Shown here: positions 1-10,980 of the stretch, in pieces
Layout of the letters: each line of letters starts with the position of its first letter
Numbering within the stretch: the first letter of the stretch is position 1
From: Ziziphus jujuba
Lineage: Eukaryota; Streptophyta; Magnoliopsida; Rosales; Rhamnaceae
Length of the DNA: 64,000 bases
NCBI RefSeq assembly: GCF_031755915.1
Contig: NC_083382.1
Coordinates: 30,248,001 to 30,312,000, forward strand
Direction of reading: 5' to 3'
Notes under the pieces: model-generated
Told to the model about the DNA's origin: nothing
The model's input: the letters and a program-made list of their open reading frames with translations, nothing else
Database searches by the model: none
Program-made: the position numbers and the translations under genes

Positions 1-1432
1 TCCCCGCCGGCAAGGAACCACTCAATTGGTTTTGATGAAGGGTCACCCTTTTCATTTTGGTTAAATTACAAATAGCCGAAGGAATTGGACCTGTTAAGCT
101 GTTATTCCAAAGATTCAAATAGGTAAGATTTTTTAGATTTCCAACTTCTTGGGGGATGGATCCGTTCAATTGGTTGGAGCTAAGATACAGAAAATTCAAA
201 TTGGTTAAATGAAACAATGTTGAAGGCAATGGTCCAGTGAACATATTATAGGATAAAAGCAGAGTTTGTAGGTTGACTAGCTTTCCTATTTCTGAAGGGA
301 TGGATCCGTTCAATTGGTTGGAGTCAAGATACAGTTCGGACAAATTAGTTAATCGACCCAAAGTTGGAGGTATTTGTCCATTGAACATATTACCACCTAG
401 GTCTAGATGAGTAAGGTTTGTCAGATTCCATATCTGTGAAGGGACTGAACCATTAAATTGGTTACTATATAGGGACAAGTAAGTTAATTTGGTTAGTTGA
501 CCAAGAGTCGAGGGGAGTGAACCATTGAGCATGTTCCCAAGAAGGTCTAGACTTTGAAGGTTCCTTAGCTTTCCTACTTCCAGAGGAATTGTACCACTTA
601 TTTGGTTTGAGGCAAGTGATAGAGTAGTTAGTCTGGTTAATTGACCTATCGTTGACGGGAGTGGTCCACTGAGCATGTTACCGGACAGAGACAAGGAAAT
701 CAAATAATTAAGCTTCCCTATGTCCCATGGGATGGAACCATTAATTGCATTATAAGAAGCTGTAAGCTCCACCAACTGGTCAAGGCATGCCAATGAATTA
801 GGCAACTCACCTTCGATTTTGTTGCTGGAAATATCCAGGTGAGTGAGGTTGAACAAAAGACCAAGTGTTGAGGGCATTCGACCATTGATTTGGTTGGAGC
901 TCAAATTTAAGACACGGAGATTGCTCAAATTTCCTAATTGAGGAGGAATCGAACCGTTGATAAGATTGTAAGAAATGTCAAGCCTCAACAATTGGGAGAG
1001 GTTTCCAAGTGAAAGAGGTAAATCACCTGTAAGATTATTGTTGGAGAGGTTCAAGTAGGCCAGCTTTGAAAGCGTACCTATTGCTGGCGGGATGCTCCCA
1101 ACGAATCCAGCTTCAGCAAGATTAAGATGGACTAAATTTGGGAAAGAAGAGCTGTTAAGAAATCTGCCAAGCCTTTTTTGCACCTTGGAATTGTGAGGTA
1201 GAGAAATATGAGTAATGCTTCCAAAATGATTGCAAGTAATACCAGACAAGTTGCAAGGAGACAGAGTGCTGGTGTTGAGAGAGTCATGAGTCCACCACCC
1301 AGCTTGCAGCAGAGCCTTTGCTTCTTGCTCCACAGCTAAACTTGACACATAGGAGTTAGCCGAATAGCTGCAGAAAAAAGTGGTAGCCAACAAGGCCACT
1401 ACAACACTGAAAATGGAATTGTAGGATTCCAT
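1..1432 (-). CDS. LRR receptor-like kinase, MIK2-like (copy A), N-terminal part, runs off left edge
   Basis: The frame is open from an ATG at 1432 to the window edge (about 477 codons), so the rest of the ectodomain, transmembrane segment and kinase lie outside. Residues 1-25 form a hydrophobic signal peptide (start MESYNSIFSVVVALLATTFF). A plant LRR N-terminal domain follows with the paired cysteines SPCNLSGITCN, then about 15 24-residue LRRs of the N-L-x-G-x-I/L-P type. This architecture is that of Arabidopsis MIK2 (LRR subfamily XII), a plasma-membrane receptor for small peptides; the ligand here is unknown. The start was chosen because the signal peptide begins there and paralogues at 30,108 and 14,420 start at the same point. 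No stop or frameshift is visible. It is the best candidate for a working receptor in the window, but that cannot be settled without the kinase end. Confidence 0.9.
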   Translation of the reverse strand, partial: MESYNSIFSVVVALLATTFFCSYSANSYVSSLAVEQEAKALLQAGWWTHDSLNTSTLSPCNLSGITCNHFGSITHISLPHNSKVQKRLGRFLNSSSFPNLVHLNLAEAGFVGSIPPAIGTLSKLAYLNLSNNNLTGDLPLSLGNLSQLLRLDISYNLINGSIPPQLGNLSNLRVLNLSSNQINGRMPSTLGLLFNLTHLDISSNKIEGELPNSLACLDQLVELTASYNAINGSIPWDIGKLNYLISLSLSGNMLSGPLPSTIGQLTRLTTLSLASNQISGTIPLEVGKLRNLQSLDLLGNMLNGSLPSTLGQLTKLTYLSLYSNQFNGSVPSQIWNLTNLTHLDLGGNMFNGQIPPTLGRLTNLSELYLDSNQLNGSIPSEIGKLVNLQTLLLSYNMFTGPLPSTLFHLTNLNFLYLSSNQLNGSIPQEVGNLKNLTYLNLWNNSLTGPIPSAICNLTKMKRVTLHQNQLSGSLPAG

Positions 1433-1818
1433 GGTTATGGTAGAGATTATAACTGGTGGAGACAATTCAAAGCAATTACAAAGACTATATTATTTGGACT
1501 CTTATGCCTCCTTTTTTTTTTTTTTTTTTTTCCTCCCATAAGAAGAAATAAATTATTATGGCAATATATAGGAATAGACGACGTACAAAAAAAAAAGACT
1601 TAATGCGTCCTTCTCCTAGTAGACTTGGACTGGAAAATCAACGGTACATGGTATTTGGTAGGCACTTTTCTGAGAAGAAGAATGTGTTTTGCCTTTTTTG
1701 CGTGGCTGTCATTTGTTCATGCATTACATGGGGGCCCAATAACTCTTTCTCCGAAATTTGCTTGATGGGCATCTACTACGTCCATGGAGGAAAATAAAAA
1801 CGTGGTTTCACAATTTTA
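1433..1818 (-). promoter_or_regulatory. 5' flank and presumed promoter of RLK copy A
   Basis: This block is immediately upstream of the RLK start and recurs upstream of the RLK start at 30,108 and, without a gene body, at 16,967-17,275. Such conservation is what is expected of a duplicated promoter and 5' UTR. On the minus strand there is an AT-rich, TATA-like stretch (AATAATATAG) about 60 bases before the ATG. A poly-T run lies at 1511-1531. The rest is non-coding, although a short open frame exists by chance. Confidence 0.5.
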
Positions 1819-2115
1819 TTAACCGTGGAAGTCCACCACGCGTGCTTTATATTCCTTGGCCTTCGCTTTCTGTCTTATTTTCAAAACTGGCTTTTCAACC
1901 TCAAAACTATGAAGTTTCTTGAATGCAACTAATTTGCCAATAGGTAGCCACACTTCCATATCCGCCGTTTCCAATACAATACCTGATTCAATGTCCTTAA
2001 TTTGACCCTTCAAAGAATTGTATGACAAATTGACTTTATGCAGAGAAACAAGCGAATGAGGACTGCTGCTGGTCCGCTTATTACAGCTGAGATCCAATTG
2101 CCTCAAGTTTGTCAT
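1819..2115 (-). pseudogene. Chimeric RLK shard: last LRR joined to kinase P-loop
   Basis: The first part encodes the last LRR of a MIK2-like receptor (NLRQLDLSCNK, then LVSLHKVNLSYNSLKGQI). The DNA then jumps to the start of the kinase domain: in a shifted frame it reads the glycine-rich loop (IGNGGYGSV), followed by the beta-3 lysine region (KLVAFKKLHS). The ectodomain C-terminal cap, transmembrane and juxtamembrane segments are missing. The two parts are out of frame with each other, so the long open frame is not a functional product. An almost identical shard lies at 30,492-30,788 and a related one at 17,276-17,560. The tail after the lysine is not kinase-like. Confidence 0.75.
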
Positions 2116-2904
2116 ATTTCTATGGTTATGGTAGAGTTTATAACTGAAGACGTTAATTCAAAGCAATTACAAAGCCTTTATATTTGGGCTCTTATGCCTT
2201 TATTTTTTGCCAAGAGAATAAATTATCATGGCGATAGAAATACAAGAGTACATAAAGAATGACTCTTAATGCGTTCTTCTCGTACGTACGTAGACTTGGA
2301 CAATCAATGGTATTACATTTTTGAAAAAGAAGAATGTGCTTTGCACGGCTGTCAAGTCAATTAGAAATGCAATATTCTTTGGGCCCAATAACTCCTCCGA
2401 ATTCTGCTTCCGTGAGCATCTGCTCTTCTAAACCTATTAGTATTGGCATACACATCATGCAATATTAAAGCTCTCAACTTCTTCTTCTTTTTTTTTTTTT
2501 TTTTTTTTTTTTTGGGGGGGTAGATAAAATTGTTGCTTTTTATTTTTAATTTCTTTTTACACGGTTTTACAATTTTGTTTACTTTGGAAGTCCACCATTT
2601 TTTATACTCCTCAGCCTTCGCTTTCTGTTTGATTTTCTTTAATTCTAATTTTCATCATTTTTACTGACGGTCTTAAAAGTGGTTTCCAACTTTGCCAAAA
2701 AGCATGTGTGTACTGCGTGGTGTTTAATTTTTCTCCAATTTTGTGGGCCTGCACCCAATTATTCTTTCTTCGAAACTTCTGTCACGTCTCCCCTTCTAGC
2801 TACTACTTTCGTGGAAATTCTCAAGTTTTGTGCTTTGGGGGAAAAATCAAATAACATCTCTATGTATGAAGAAAGTTGATAAACGTGTAATTTTCTTCAA
2901 TTGT
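2116..2904. other. Non-coding spacer with RLK-flank and repeat blocks
   Basis: Bases 2116-2240 repeat the RLK 5' flank seen at 1433-1560, so the shard at 1819-2115 was once an RLK with its own promoter. A poly-T run lies near 2490-2512. Bases 2575-2800 (around GAAGTCCACC and GACGGTCTTAAAAGTGG) recur at 5285-5530, 31,225-31,400 and 34,035-34,260, which shows an internal duplication inside the 9-kb unit. No gene is supported. Confidence 0.5.
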
Positions 2905-3405
2905 TTAGAAACAGTTTGATTACATAAACAAGCATCCATATGCAATACTAATAACACCGAAGAGATTAATAATTATTTTTCTAGCTAGATTATACAAGGG
3001 TGGGTGTGACAAACCTTGACAGAGTGAAGAAACTAAGGCAACTGGAACAGAAATTGTTCAACGCCTATAGCTAGTTAAGGCATCGAGAGGGACTAGAAAT
3101 CACGATGATACTTTAAATGAAATACCCATTGCTTAGAGAAGACCAAGCAAAAAGAAACAGGACAAAATACGGAGCAATTAAACGTTGGAGGGAGAAAGAG
3201 TTCCAACCATAACGTAGACATTCAACGCCATGATAAGTAATCAGTGGATCTATCTTGTCCATGTTTTACTTATTGCTCTGAAACCATTTTACACAAACTC
3301 CAACTACAAAGATCACATTATTGTCCTTTGTACAGGTGGGGATTTGGTTGAAAACCTAAACAGCATCTGATGACTGTAAGGCTTTGCAGCACTCACAATT
3401 GAGTC
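2905..3405 (-). pseudogene. Aldose 1-epimerase 3' end relic (copy A)
   Basis: This stretch aligns with 5710-6240, the 3' flank and final codons of the epimerase gene. Bases 3345-3400 match its last 20 or so codons (the tail that in 6163-9600 ends in SHQMLFKFSTKSPSA) with substitutions, and homology stops there. The rest of the gene is absent. It is a truncated third epimerase copy left by an older duplication than the one that made 1-9092 and 28,626-37,874, because both large copies contain it. Confidence 0.65.
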
Positions 3406-3955
3406 TCTTTGAGCCAATTACTCTGTCTTTGAAGTTTCATTCCTGCTAGAGCAAGCTAGCTATGATCTCTGGAAGGAATTGAGTCTTACATATAGGCCCT
3501 TTTACTCTCTCTGGTTTAATTAACTAATTGGTGGCGTGTGTCTTTTCACTTGTGTGCCTACCATTGCTCGGAAGTTTTATTCATGGAACAGCTCCTGTCT
3601 AATTTTCTGGAAAAAGTGAGTCAATGTGTAGATAAGTCAAGTCTATCTGCAATTTTCGCTCTTGGTTCCCAATTGCTCTCTCTTTGAAGCTTCCTTTGTT
3701 TGACTAACCTTGATGGATGTATAACAAAGCTGTCAACTTTGTGGAAATTTTGAGACATTGTATGGGCCCGCCAGATTATTCTCTCCTTAATTTACGGAAA
3801 AACAATAAAGCTGTCAACTTTTTGTGGATGTTGTCCTTTTATGTGATTGTGAACACCACTTTTGAGCCATTAGAAAGGCCATCAGCATATGGGAATTCGT
3901 AGGAATATGAGATTCTGTTCTTTATTTTTTTTTTATGGTGCTTTGAAACAGTAAA
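3406..3955. other. Non-coding spacer, duplicated block
   Basis: No gene is supported. The segment has a match at 32,061-32,618 and a diverged partial match at 14,640-14,960. It contains several copies of a short motif (CCAATTACTCT ... TTTGAAGTTTCATTC) also seen near the RLK starts. The open frame at 3717-3902 is conserved in the second copy but has no domain and no codon-level signal, so it is treated as chance. Confidence 0.45.
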
Positions 3956-4303
3956 GGGTTAACTGCTCTTTTAACTTTTAGTTTTACTATTATAATTTAA
4001 ATTTTTAATTTTCAACGTGTTTAGATAAATTTAATCTCCAATTTAACCAATTGATCATAAATTGACAATAGCTCCATTCAAAAATTCACAAAAACTATGA
4101 ATAAAATGATTAGGATGTTAATCAATATATGAGAATAAAATAGCAATATGGAACAAATTGTTATCAATTTATTTGGTAAAATTGAAAATTGAATTAATTT
4201 ACAACAAGTTTAAAAATTAAAGATTCTAAATTACTACTTTTAAAAAGTAAAGACCTAAATCATTTAATCTTGAAAATCAAGAGTACTAAATTACAGTTAA
4301 CCC
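3956..4303. mobile_element. Mutator-like MITE, 348 bp
   Basis: The element has terminal inverted repeats GGGTTAACTG / CAGTTAACCC and no coding capacity. It is flanked by 9-bp direct repeats, AACAGTAAA at 3947-3955 and AACAATAAA at 4304-4312, one mismatch. A 9-bp target duplication is typical of Mutator-like elements. The same element at the same site is present in the second segmental copy (32,619-32,961), where the 9-bp repeats match perfectly, so the insertion predates the duplication. Confidence 0.7.
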
Positions 4304-4559
4304 AACAATAAATATTGAACACAACGTGCAATGCCAAAAAGAAATTAAAGATTGTTGTTCTAGCTAGACTGCATACAGGTGAGTAATTCCAGCACTAGCC
4401 ATGCAATTTGACACAAAAAATTCAGTTGCAAACTTTTGTAGCCAGTCTTTGTAATGTAGCCGTATTAAGTTGGTGTACAAATTCTACTTGTGTCATCTTG
4501 ACTCTTTAATTTTCTAAAATAAATTCTTAAATTTCTATTCTGGAATGCGGGACAGCTCC

Positions 4560-4604
4560 ATATGCTCCGAGCACCACACTGAAAATGGAAATGGAGGATG
4601 CCAT
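4560..4604 (-). pseudogene. RLK signal-peptide relic
   Basis: On the minus strand from an ATG at 4604 the sequence reads MASSISIFSVVL, nearly the signal-peptide start of the RLKs at 30,108 and 14,420, preceded by the usual CTCTACCATAACC leader. Homology ends after about 15 codons. It marks the 5' end of another lost RLK copy. The same relic is at 33,232-33,278. Confidence 0.55.
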
Positions 4605-4890
4605 GGTTATGGTAGAGTTTATAACGAAAAACATTAATGTAAATTTCATGAACATAAATCCCATATTAACCAGACACGAATATCTCTTAAAGGTTTTGAT
4701 TACTCTTCTATAAAGTTAACTTTTCAGTTTGGAATTTAAAACCTCAAGGGGTGGTATTAAAGCAAGTGATATCACTTCTTATGCCTTTTAGCTTGGACAC
4801 TTGGATAATCAATGGGATTGGTAGGCAATTTTAAAAAGACAAAGTGTTTAGGATGGCTATAAAATCATTTATACATTTCAACTCTTTGAT

Positions 4891-4925
<35 letters not shown>

Positions 4926-6162
4926 TTTGAAAATCAAATGCTAATATATATATTAATAATATTGTAAATATTAAACAAAAAAGTAACACTTCTCTTTTAA
5001 CTTATTATTTCATTAAGTACCTTTCTAAAAGAAAACATTATTTAAAAAAAAAAAAAGAAGGTATTTAATGAAAGAAATAATTCGCTATGTCAAATTGTTC
5101 ATTGACATGATAAAATGATGTTTTATTCTTGGGATAATTCAATATGTTAAAATTATTTGAATTTTCTAAATTCTTATGTGAATTTGCTCACTAACATAAT
5201 AAAAAGATTTTTTTTTCTTAGATAATTTAAGATATCATATTATATAGTTGAATGACTTTATAATTTTTCTATTTATTCCATCTTTGCCCTTGTGGAAGTC
5301 CACCGTGCTTTATAGTGCTCCTTAGCCTTCGCTTTGTTTTGATTTTCTTTCATTTTCATCACTTTTTCCAATATAAAGCGATTGAAATAAAAACAGTTTT
5401 ACTTTCTTCTTCTTCTTTTTTTTTTTTTTTTTTATGAAATAGAACAGTTTTACTTATGGACGGTCTTAAAAGTGGTTTCCAACTTTGCAAAAAAGCACGT
5501 GTATTCTGCATGGTGTTCACTCATGCCTTAGATTTTCTGCGCCTTCTGTTTGCTTCATAGGAGGTTTCCCCTTCCAGCTACTACATTCATGGGATGGAAG
5601 TCCTTAAATTTTGGGGTTTGGAGAAATTTTTTCTCATATAAGTAATCAAATAATATATCTATGTATAAAGAATGTTGAAAAACTTATAATTTTTCTTCAA
5701 ATGTTTAGAAACAATTTGATAACCTAAACAAGCATGCTATATGCAATACTAATAACACCAAACAGATTAACAATTATTTTTCTAGCTAGATGGCATACAG
5801 GGGTGGGTGACAAACCTTGACAGAGTGAAGACACTCTTGCAACTGGAATAGAAATTGTTCAAGCCAAAATAAATTGTTCAACTCCCATGTTAGAGCCAGT
5901 TAAGCATCTAGAAGGACTAGAAATCATGATGACACTTAAAACGGAATACCAAAAATTCATCACTTAGAGAAGACCAAGCAAAAGGAAACAGGACAAAATA
6001 CAGAGCAATTAAAGGGTGGAGGGAAAAAGAGTTCCAAACACAAATTAGAATATTCACCGCCATGATCAGTCCTTAATGGACCTATCTTGTCCATGTTAAT
6101 TTATTGGTTTGGAACCATTTTGCACGAACTCCAAATACAAAGATCATAACCTTTATCCATGG
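4605..6162. other. AT-rich spacer 3' of epimerase copy A
   Basis: No gene is supported. A (TA)n microsatellite runs from about 4890 to 4911 and continues as (TG)n to about 4926. Bases 5285-5530 repeat a block also found at 2575-2800. Bases 5710-6162 are the 3' flank and likely 3' UTR of the epimerase gene and are conserved in 34,440-34,906 and in the relics at 2905 and 31,590. Confidence 0.5.
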
Positions 6163-9100
6163 CTAAGCAGATGGGGATTTGGTTGAAAACTTAAACAGCA
6201 TCTGATGACTGTAAGGCTTTCCAGGACTCACAATTGTTGAAGGGAATTTGGGATGATTCACTGCATCAGGGAAACCTTGAGTCTCCAAACATAAAGCTGC
6301 ATGAGGCTGATACACAAATCCACCTTTTCCCTTCACATCCTTGAGAAAGTTGCTCGTGTAGAACTGCATACCAGGAGCATTTGTCCACAGCTGCAACACC
6401 CTTCCAGACTTTTTATCATACACCAACGCAGCCGGCATCAATTTGACGCCCGAATCACCATCAAGAGCATAGTTAATGTCATAGCCATGATCTAACATAT
6501 GTATTTTTCTTCCAACAGCGTGCGGTTTTAGGAAATCATACGGTGTTCCTTTTACAGATGCAATTTCTCCAGTAGGAATGTGATAACTATCAACGGGAGT
6601 GAAATGGGATCCAAAGATCAGGATTTCATTGGATAGGATATCACCGCTATTGTGGCCTCCAATGTTCCAGTATATGTGTTGAGCCAGGCTCACAGGTGTG
6701 GGTTTGTTTAGAGCAATAGCTTTCATTGATACACTCAATTGCTTGTCTCCAATGAGGGAGTATGTAACTGTGACTAGGAGATCAACAGGAAACCCTGTAT
6801 ATAAACACATGACAGATTGAGTATGTGTGGAAAATAAAAATTAAAAATTAAAAAAAGTTTAAAGCAAGGTAACAAACTAGATAAACTTATTATTTATTGG
6901 GTTTTGTTCACAATAAAGGCAACCAACATCCCCAGCACGGCCACTAGTCATAGTTTTTCAGGTCTGAATTATGGTCAAAATGTTCCATATGAATGAAAAT
7001 AAGGCCTGCTCACCTTGTTCGCCGTCGAAGCTGCGATAAGTGAAGATAATGTAGGGAGAAGGACCTTTATTATGATGTCTTTTAACTTTCCAAACAACAT
7101 TACTGAACCTATTTTGCCACCTGATGAACAACAATATGAGGAAAGGGTTTATTGGAACACCAGCATATAGGAGGAGTAAATTTCAGGTTTGAATATGAGA
7201 CTTAACATACCATGAAGCATATTTTTCTCCTCATTAGCAACTAGTTTATAGAGGGTTCCATTCAATTTGAATTGGGCGTCTCCAATTCGGTTAGCAACCC
7301 TTCCAACAATAGAACCAACGTATGATGTATCATTCTGCAAATGTATTGCTAATTTACAGTTAGGACAAAATTATATCATACATCTTTATGTAACAAAAAC
7401 AAAGCAATAAATCCTTACTCAGGCTAAGTTTTTGTATGGAAAATGTTTTGCATTAAGAATGGATAGTATTGTATTATTTTTTCTTTTGTTGGACATTTAT
7501 GTTGGACCATGCCTCAGGTGTATCAATTGGCAGCCATGGTTTGATCTAGATATTTCGAATTTCAAACTCTGATGCATACTATTTTAAATTACATTTATTT
7601 TCCAAAACTTAATTATTAGAATGTAGGTTTACTATATATGTCAAAGTTATGTCAACATAAATATGACCATGAAAGTACAAATGGCATGTATGATAGGAAG
7701 GATTAGATAAATATACAAATAAATTAAATATCCATTCTGTCTGTAATTTTTTTCTTTTTTTTTTTTTGGGCTGAAAAAATATCCATTCTTATGCTGGTAA
7801 AACAAATTCGCCTGACTATTAAATCCCGGATATATGAAATAATCTCAATTTCACGGGTATAAGAAGTCTCCATTAAACAAATGGGTTAAAGACAAGCTTT
7901 TGGAGACGAGATCTCGTCCCTTCCCAGCCTCTCAACCCCATCTTTCTAAATCTCTCATCTTCCTTTATTATAATTTGAAAACAAAGTTGGTTTAACCCCA
8001 AATTAAGGTTTGAATTGTAAACTTGGAGGTGTATTTGCAATAATTTTACCACTTAACCAATGCTAGCTATGAATACAACCACTCGACTTCCTACCCTCCA
8101 AACTTTCTAACCTGTATATATCTCTTAAAACTTTTATAGGATGTTATAATTTTTTAAAGAATGTACTATAATCAAACACAATATATTATTCTTGGTAAAA
8201 TATAATATATATATATATATATATTCAACGACAGTTAGTACAATGTACTACATCAAATACATTACAAAATTAAAACTATATATTCCAATCAAGTCTAACT
8301 CAAGTCAATCGTAAATAAAAAGTCAGGGGGGGGAAGGTCATTTGACATTAGACTAAGCCCATCAAAAATTTCATGTGTCTATGAAACTGATAAATTATAA
8401 TTTTTTTTATTTGTTTTTCTTTTTCACTTTTACTAGGACTTGATCATACTTCTTACATCTGCACAAAAAATCAAATAGAGACTTTATCGTTTTCCTTCAT
8501 TCTAAATGACAACAATGCAATTATTGATAAGAAGATCGTAAAGAGATAGACAAGGCCAACTTGTAAGCGGTCGAACTTGTTCCACAACTGTATGGATCAT
8601 ATGGATCCATATCCCAATTGTATATTATCTACTGTGCGGAAATCTATAATTAAGGAAGCTGCTGAGAGAAATGGAAAGCAGTGCAGTAATCTAAAGTGGT
8701 TGAGATCAACAAAAAAGAAGAAGAAAAAGAAGATAATCGAAGTCAAATGTCCGAAGACCCTCTTTTTTGGGAAACAGCTTCTCAATTGTCAACTTGCATT
8801 TTTCTAATTATTATTATTATTATATTAGCTTAGGCTGTGTTTGAGGTTGTTTTTAAACCTCAAAAAAAAATTATGGAAGAATTTTTTATAAACTATATTG
8901 TTTACTCAAAAACAAAAAAAAAAAAAAAAAAAAAAAAAAGAAAGAAACTTTTAGTGAACTTATAAAAATCAGATTCCCCAACAATCGCCCATTCTAAAAT
9001 TTGGAATTTAAGAGGCTACCAGAATAGCTTCTCAACATTTCTAGCGCAATCAACATTTTAATTTAATTACTAATATAGCCTCCAAGTAATATGTAAATGC

Positions 9101-9600
9101 TTGATTAATTCTAATTATGTTATTAAAAATACAAATATATTAACAAAGACGTTCCAAAAAAGAGTGTGCCAGAACGAAAAATAAAAACGCAAGGATGTTA
9201 AATATAAACGAAATTATTGAGTAAAAAGAAAAGCTAACCATGTAATCCTTGACTGAATCATACCCAAGAACCACATCAGCAAGCTTTCCTGAAAAACATC
9301 TCCCAAAAAGACATAGAATTAGAATATGAAAAGAAAGGCATTAGAATTTCTTGTAAAGAAGAAGTATAATAAATAATTCATAGAAGGGAATATTATTAAT
9401 TGTGAAGAAGCAAACCAACCATGTCTGTCAGGGAGAAGAAGAGAGATGATGGTTGCACCCCAGTTGGTGAAGTTGGCAGAGATGTCATCCCTTTTGAGCT
9501 CATATATACCAACCTTTCTGTTGGTTGCAGAAACACTAGCAGACACAGAAGCCGCTAGGATCGTAACACAAAGCAGCACAGCTATGCTATGGCTTGCCAT
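6163..9600 (-). pseudogene. Aldose 1-epimerase (galactose mutarotase-like), copy A, one frameshift
   Basis: Family role: interconversion of alpha and beta anomers of aldoses such as galactose and glucose. Five exons can be placed: 9420-9600, 9239-9288, 7211-7334, 7014-7120 and 6163-6794, all with GT-AG introns and matching phases. Exon 1 encodes a signal peptide (MASHSIAVLLCVTILAASVS), so the product would be secreted. Family motifs are visible: NWGATIISL, VGRVANRIG, the histidine motif AQHIYWNIGGH, the acidic motif HGYDINYALD, and the catalytic-Glu motif LETQGFPDAVNHP. Exon 4 is 107 bases against 108 in copy B: one base is missing near 7105 (GAACC against GAAACC), which shifts the frame before exon 5. 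Either it is a pseudogene or this is a sequencing error. Intron 2 is about 1.9 kb. Confidence 0.85.
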
Positions 9601-9659
9601 TTTCTTACTTAAATCTTCATACCAGAACAGATAGTTGGGATATTGCCCAGTTTGTTGTT

Positions 9660-9690
9660 CTGGGCTTGCTCTTATAGAAGGCCAGATGTG
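9660..9690 (-). promoter_or_regulatory. TATA-like box of epimerase copy A
   Basis: On the minus strand the sequence CTATAAGAGC lies about 70-80 bases upstream of the ATG at 9600, a usual distance for a plant TATA box with a short leader. No second copy is in the window, because copy B is cut off in intron 2. Confidence 0.45.
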
Positions 9691-9894
9691 GACATGGCAA
9701 ATTAAGATACAATATTAATTGTGTTAAATTAAGATTCTTCATCGTCCAATTGCAGTCCCTATAATTATTTATTACGATTATATATTCACAACAATTTTTA
9801 TTGCTTGCTTAGCTCTTAATTAAAGTAACCATACGGAAATTAAGATGATAACCATTGAACAAAGATTAAAAATCTAAATTCATATATGTGTAGA

Positions 9895-10531
9895 TGTAAC
9901 ATCCCACATCGGTTGAAAAGGGGCACGAAGCGGTTTTTATAAGGCTGTGGATACCTCTCCCTTCAAGATGCGTTTTGATAAAATCTTGAGGCCAGGGGGA
10001 GAGGGGGAGTGAACCCTAGGCCAAAGAAGACAATATCTTGATGCGGGTGGTACTGGGCTGTTACAGCTGGAGAGGGGCACGAAGCGGTCTTTTACAGTTG
10101 GAGAGGGGCACGAAGTGGTCTTTATAAGGCTGTGGATACCTCTCCCTTCAAGACGCGTTTTGACCAAACCTTGAGGCCAGGGGGAAAGAGGGAGTGAACC
10201 CTGGACAAGGGGAAAGAGGGAGTGAGGGAAAGAGGGAGTGAACCCTGGATTGGAGAGGGACACGAAGCGGTCTTTTACAGTTGGAGAGGGGCACGAAGCG
10301 GTCTTTATAAGGCTGTGGATACCTCTCCCTTCAAGACGCAGTTTGACAAAACCTTGAGGCTAGGGGGAAAGAGGGAGTGAACCCTGGACAGGGGGAAAGA
10401 AAGAGTGAACCCTGGACCAAAGAGGACAAAACCTTGAGGCCAGGGGGAAAGAGAGAGTGAACCCTGGAGAAGGGGAAAGAGAGAGTGAACCCTGAACCAA
10501 ATAGGACAATATCTGGTACTGGGCTGTTACA
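9895..10531. mobile_element. TRIM-like element with internal tandem amplification
   Basis: The block begins TGTAACATCCCACATCGG and ends CTGGGCTGTTACA, the TG...CA-type termini of short plant LTR-like (TRIM/SMART) elements. Nearly matching 5-bp flanks (GTAGA / ATAGA) may be a target duplication. Inside, the unit GGGGCACGAAGCGGTC ... TATAAGGCTGTGGATACC ... CCTTGAGGCCAGGGGGA recurs three times, with further short GGGGAAAGAGGGAGTGAACCC repeats. The high G content and long minus-strand open frames come from the repeat and are not genes. Confidence 0.6.
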
Positions 10532-10980
10532 ATAGATCAATTCTTATAATGTTGGGCCAAACTCTAAAATATACTCAGTAATTAAGAAGTAATCTAAAAA
10601 TAAATTTAACACACAGGATATTTTTAGATTCCTAACGTGAAAATTAAAATAAATAAATAAAGAATGAAGAGGAGAACGAAATTTCTTCTTGTAGCACGTG
10701 GATGCAGCTGCCATATAGTGCCACCAGAAAGAATATTAAAACGTTTGACTTTTATCAAAATATGGAAGAGTAGATTGTAGTCCTCGTGAAAGCATATGAC
10801 TCTGCCACTAAATAAGGTAATCAACATCTAAAAGCCAATTATTATTATTATTTATTCAAGTCACAAACTAAAGCTTTTTTTTTTTTCCCAAAGTATTAAT
10901 TATAAATCAAACATAAACAGACGAAACTAGCCCTATGGCAAACTAGCTACTCATTGAATCGAAATGGTACACATGTCCGT
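10532..10980. other. Spacer 3' of RLK pseudogene 3
   Basis: AT-rich sequence with a poly-T stretch near 10,876. No gene, repeat or RNA could be supported. The last part is presumably the 3' UTR of the RLK at 10,981. Confidence 0.4.

Larger units (their letters stand above)
1..9092. repeat. Segmental duplication, copy A
   Basis: This segment aligns in the same order and orientation with 28,626-37,874: RLK 5' part, RLK flank, RLK shard, spacer, epimerase 3' relic, MITE, RLK start relic, epimerase gene. Differences are substitutions, microsatellite lengths, small indels and changes in LRR number. Homology probably continues beyond both ends; at the right it stops only where the CACTA element begins in copy B. 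Confidence 0.88.

Noticed and set aside
1558..1797. Plus-strand open frame in the RLK 5' flank
   Set aside because: The corresponding region upstream of copy B does not keep the same frame; it is flank sequence.
7881..7996. Possible small MITE with GGGTTAAA and TTTAACCCC ends in epimerase intron 2
   Set aside because: The inverted repeat is only 8 bases and no target duplication was found; both duplicates share it, so no independent evidence exists.
8577..8807. Plus-strand open frame with a counterpart at 37,369-37,629
   Set aside because: It lies in epimerase intron 2 and is shared only because of the segmental duplication; the reading frame and C-terminus differ between copies and there is no domain.
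9937..10540. Two minus-strand proline- and serine-rich frames
   Set aside because: They are produced by the tandem repeat units of the TRIM-like element and have no independent support.
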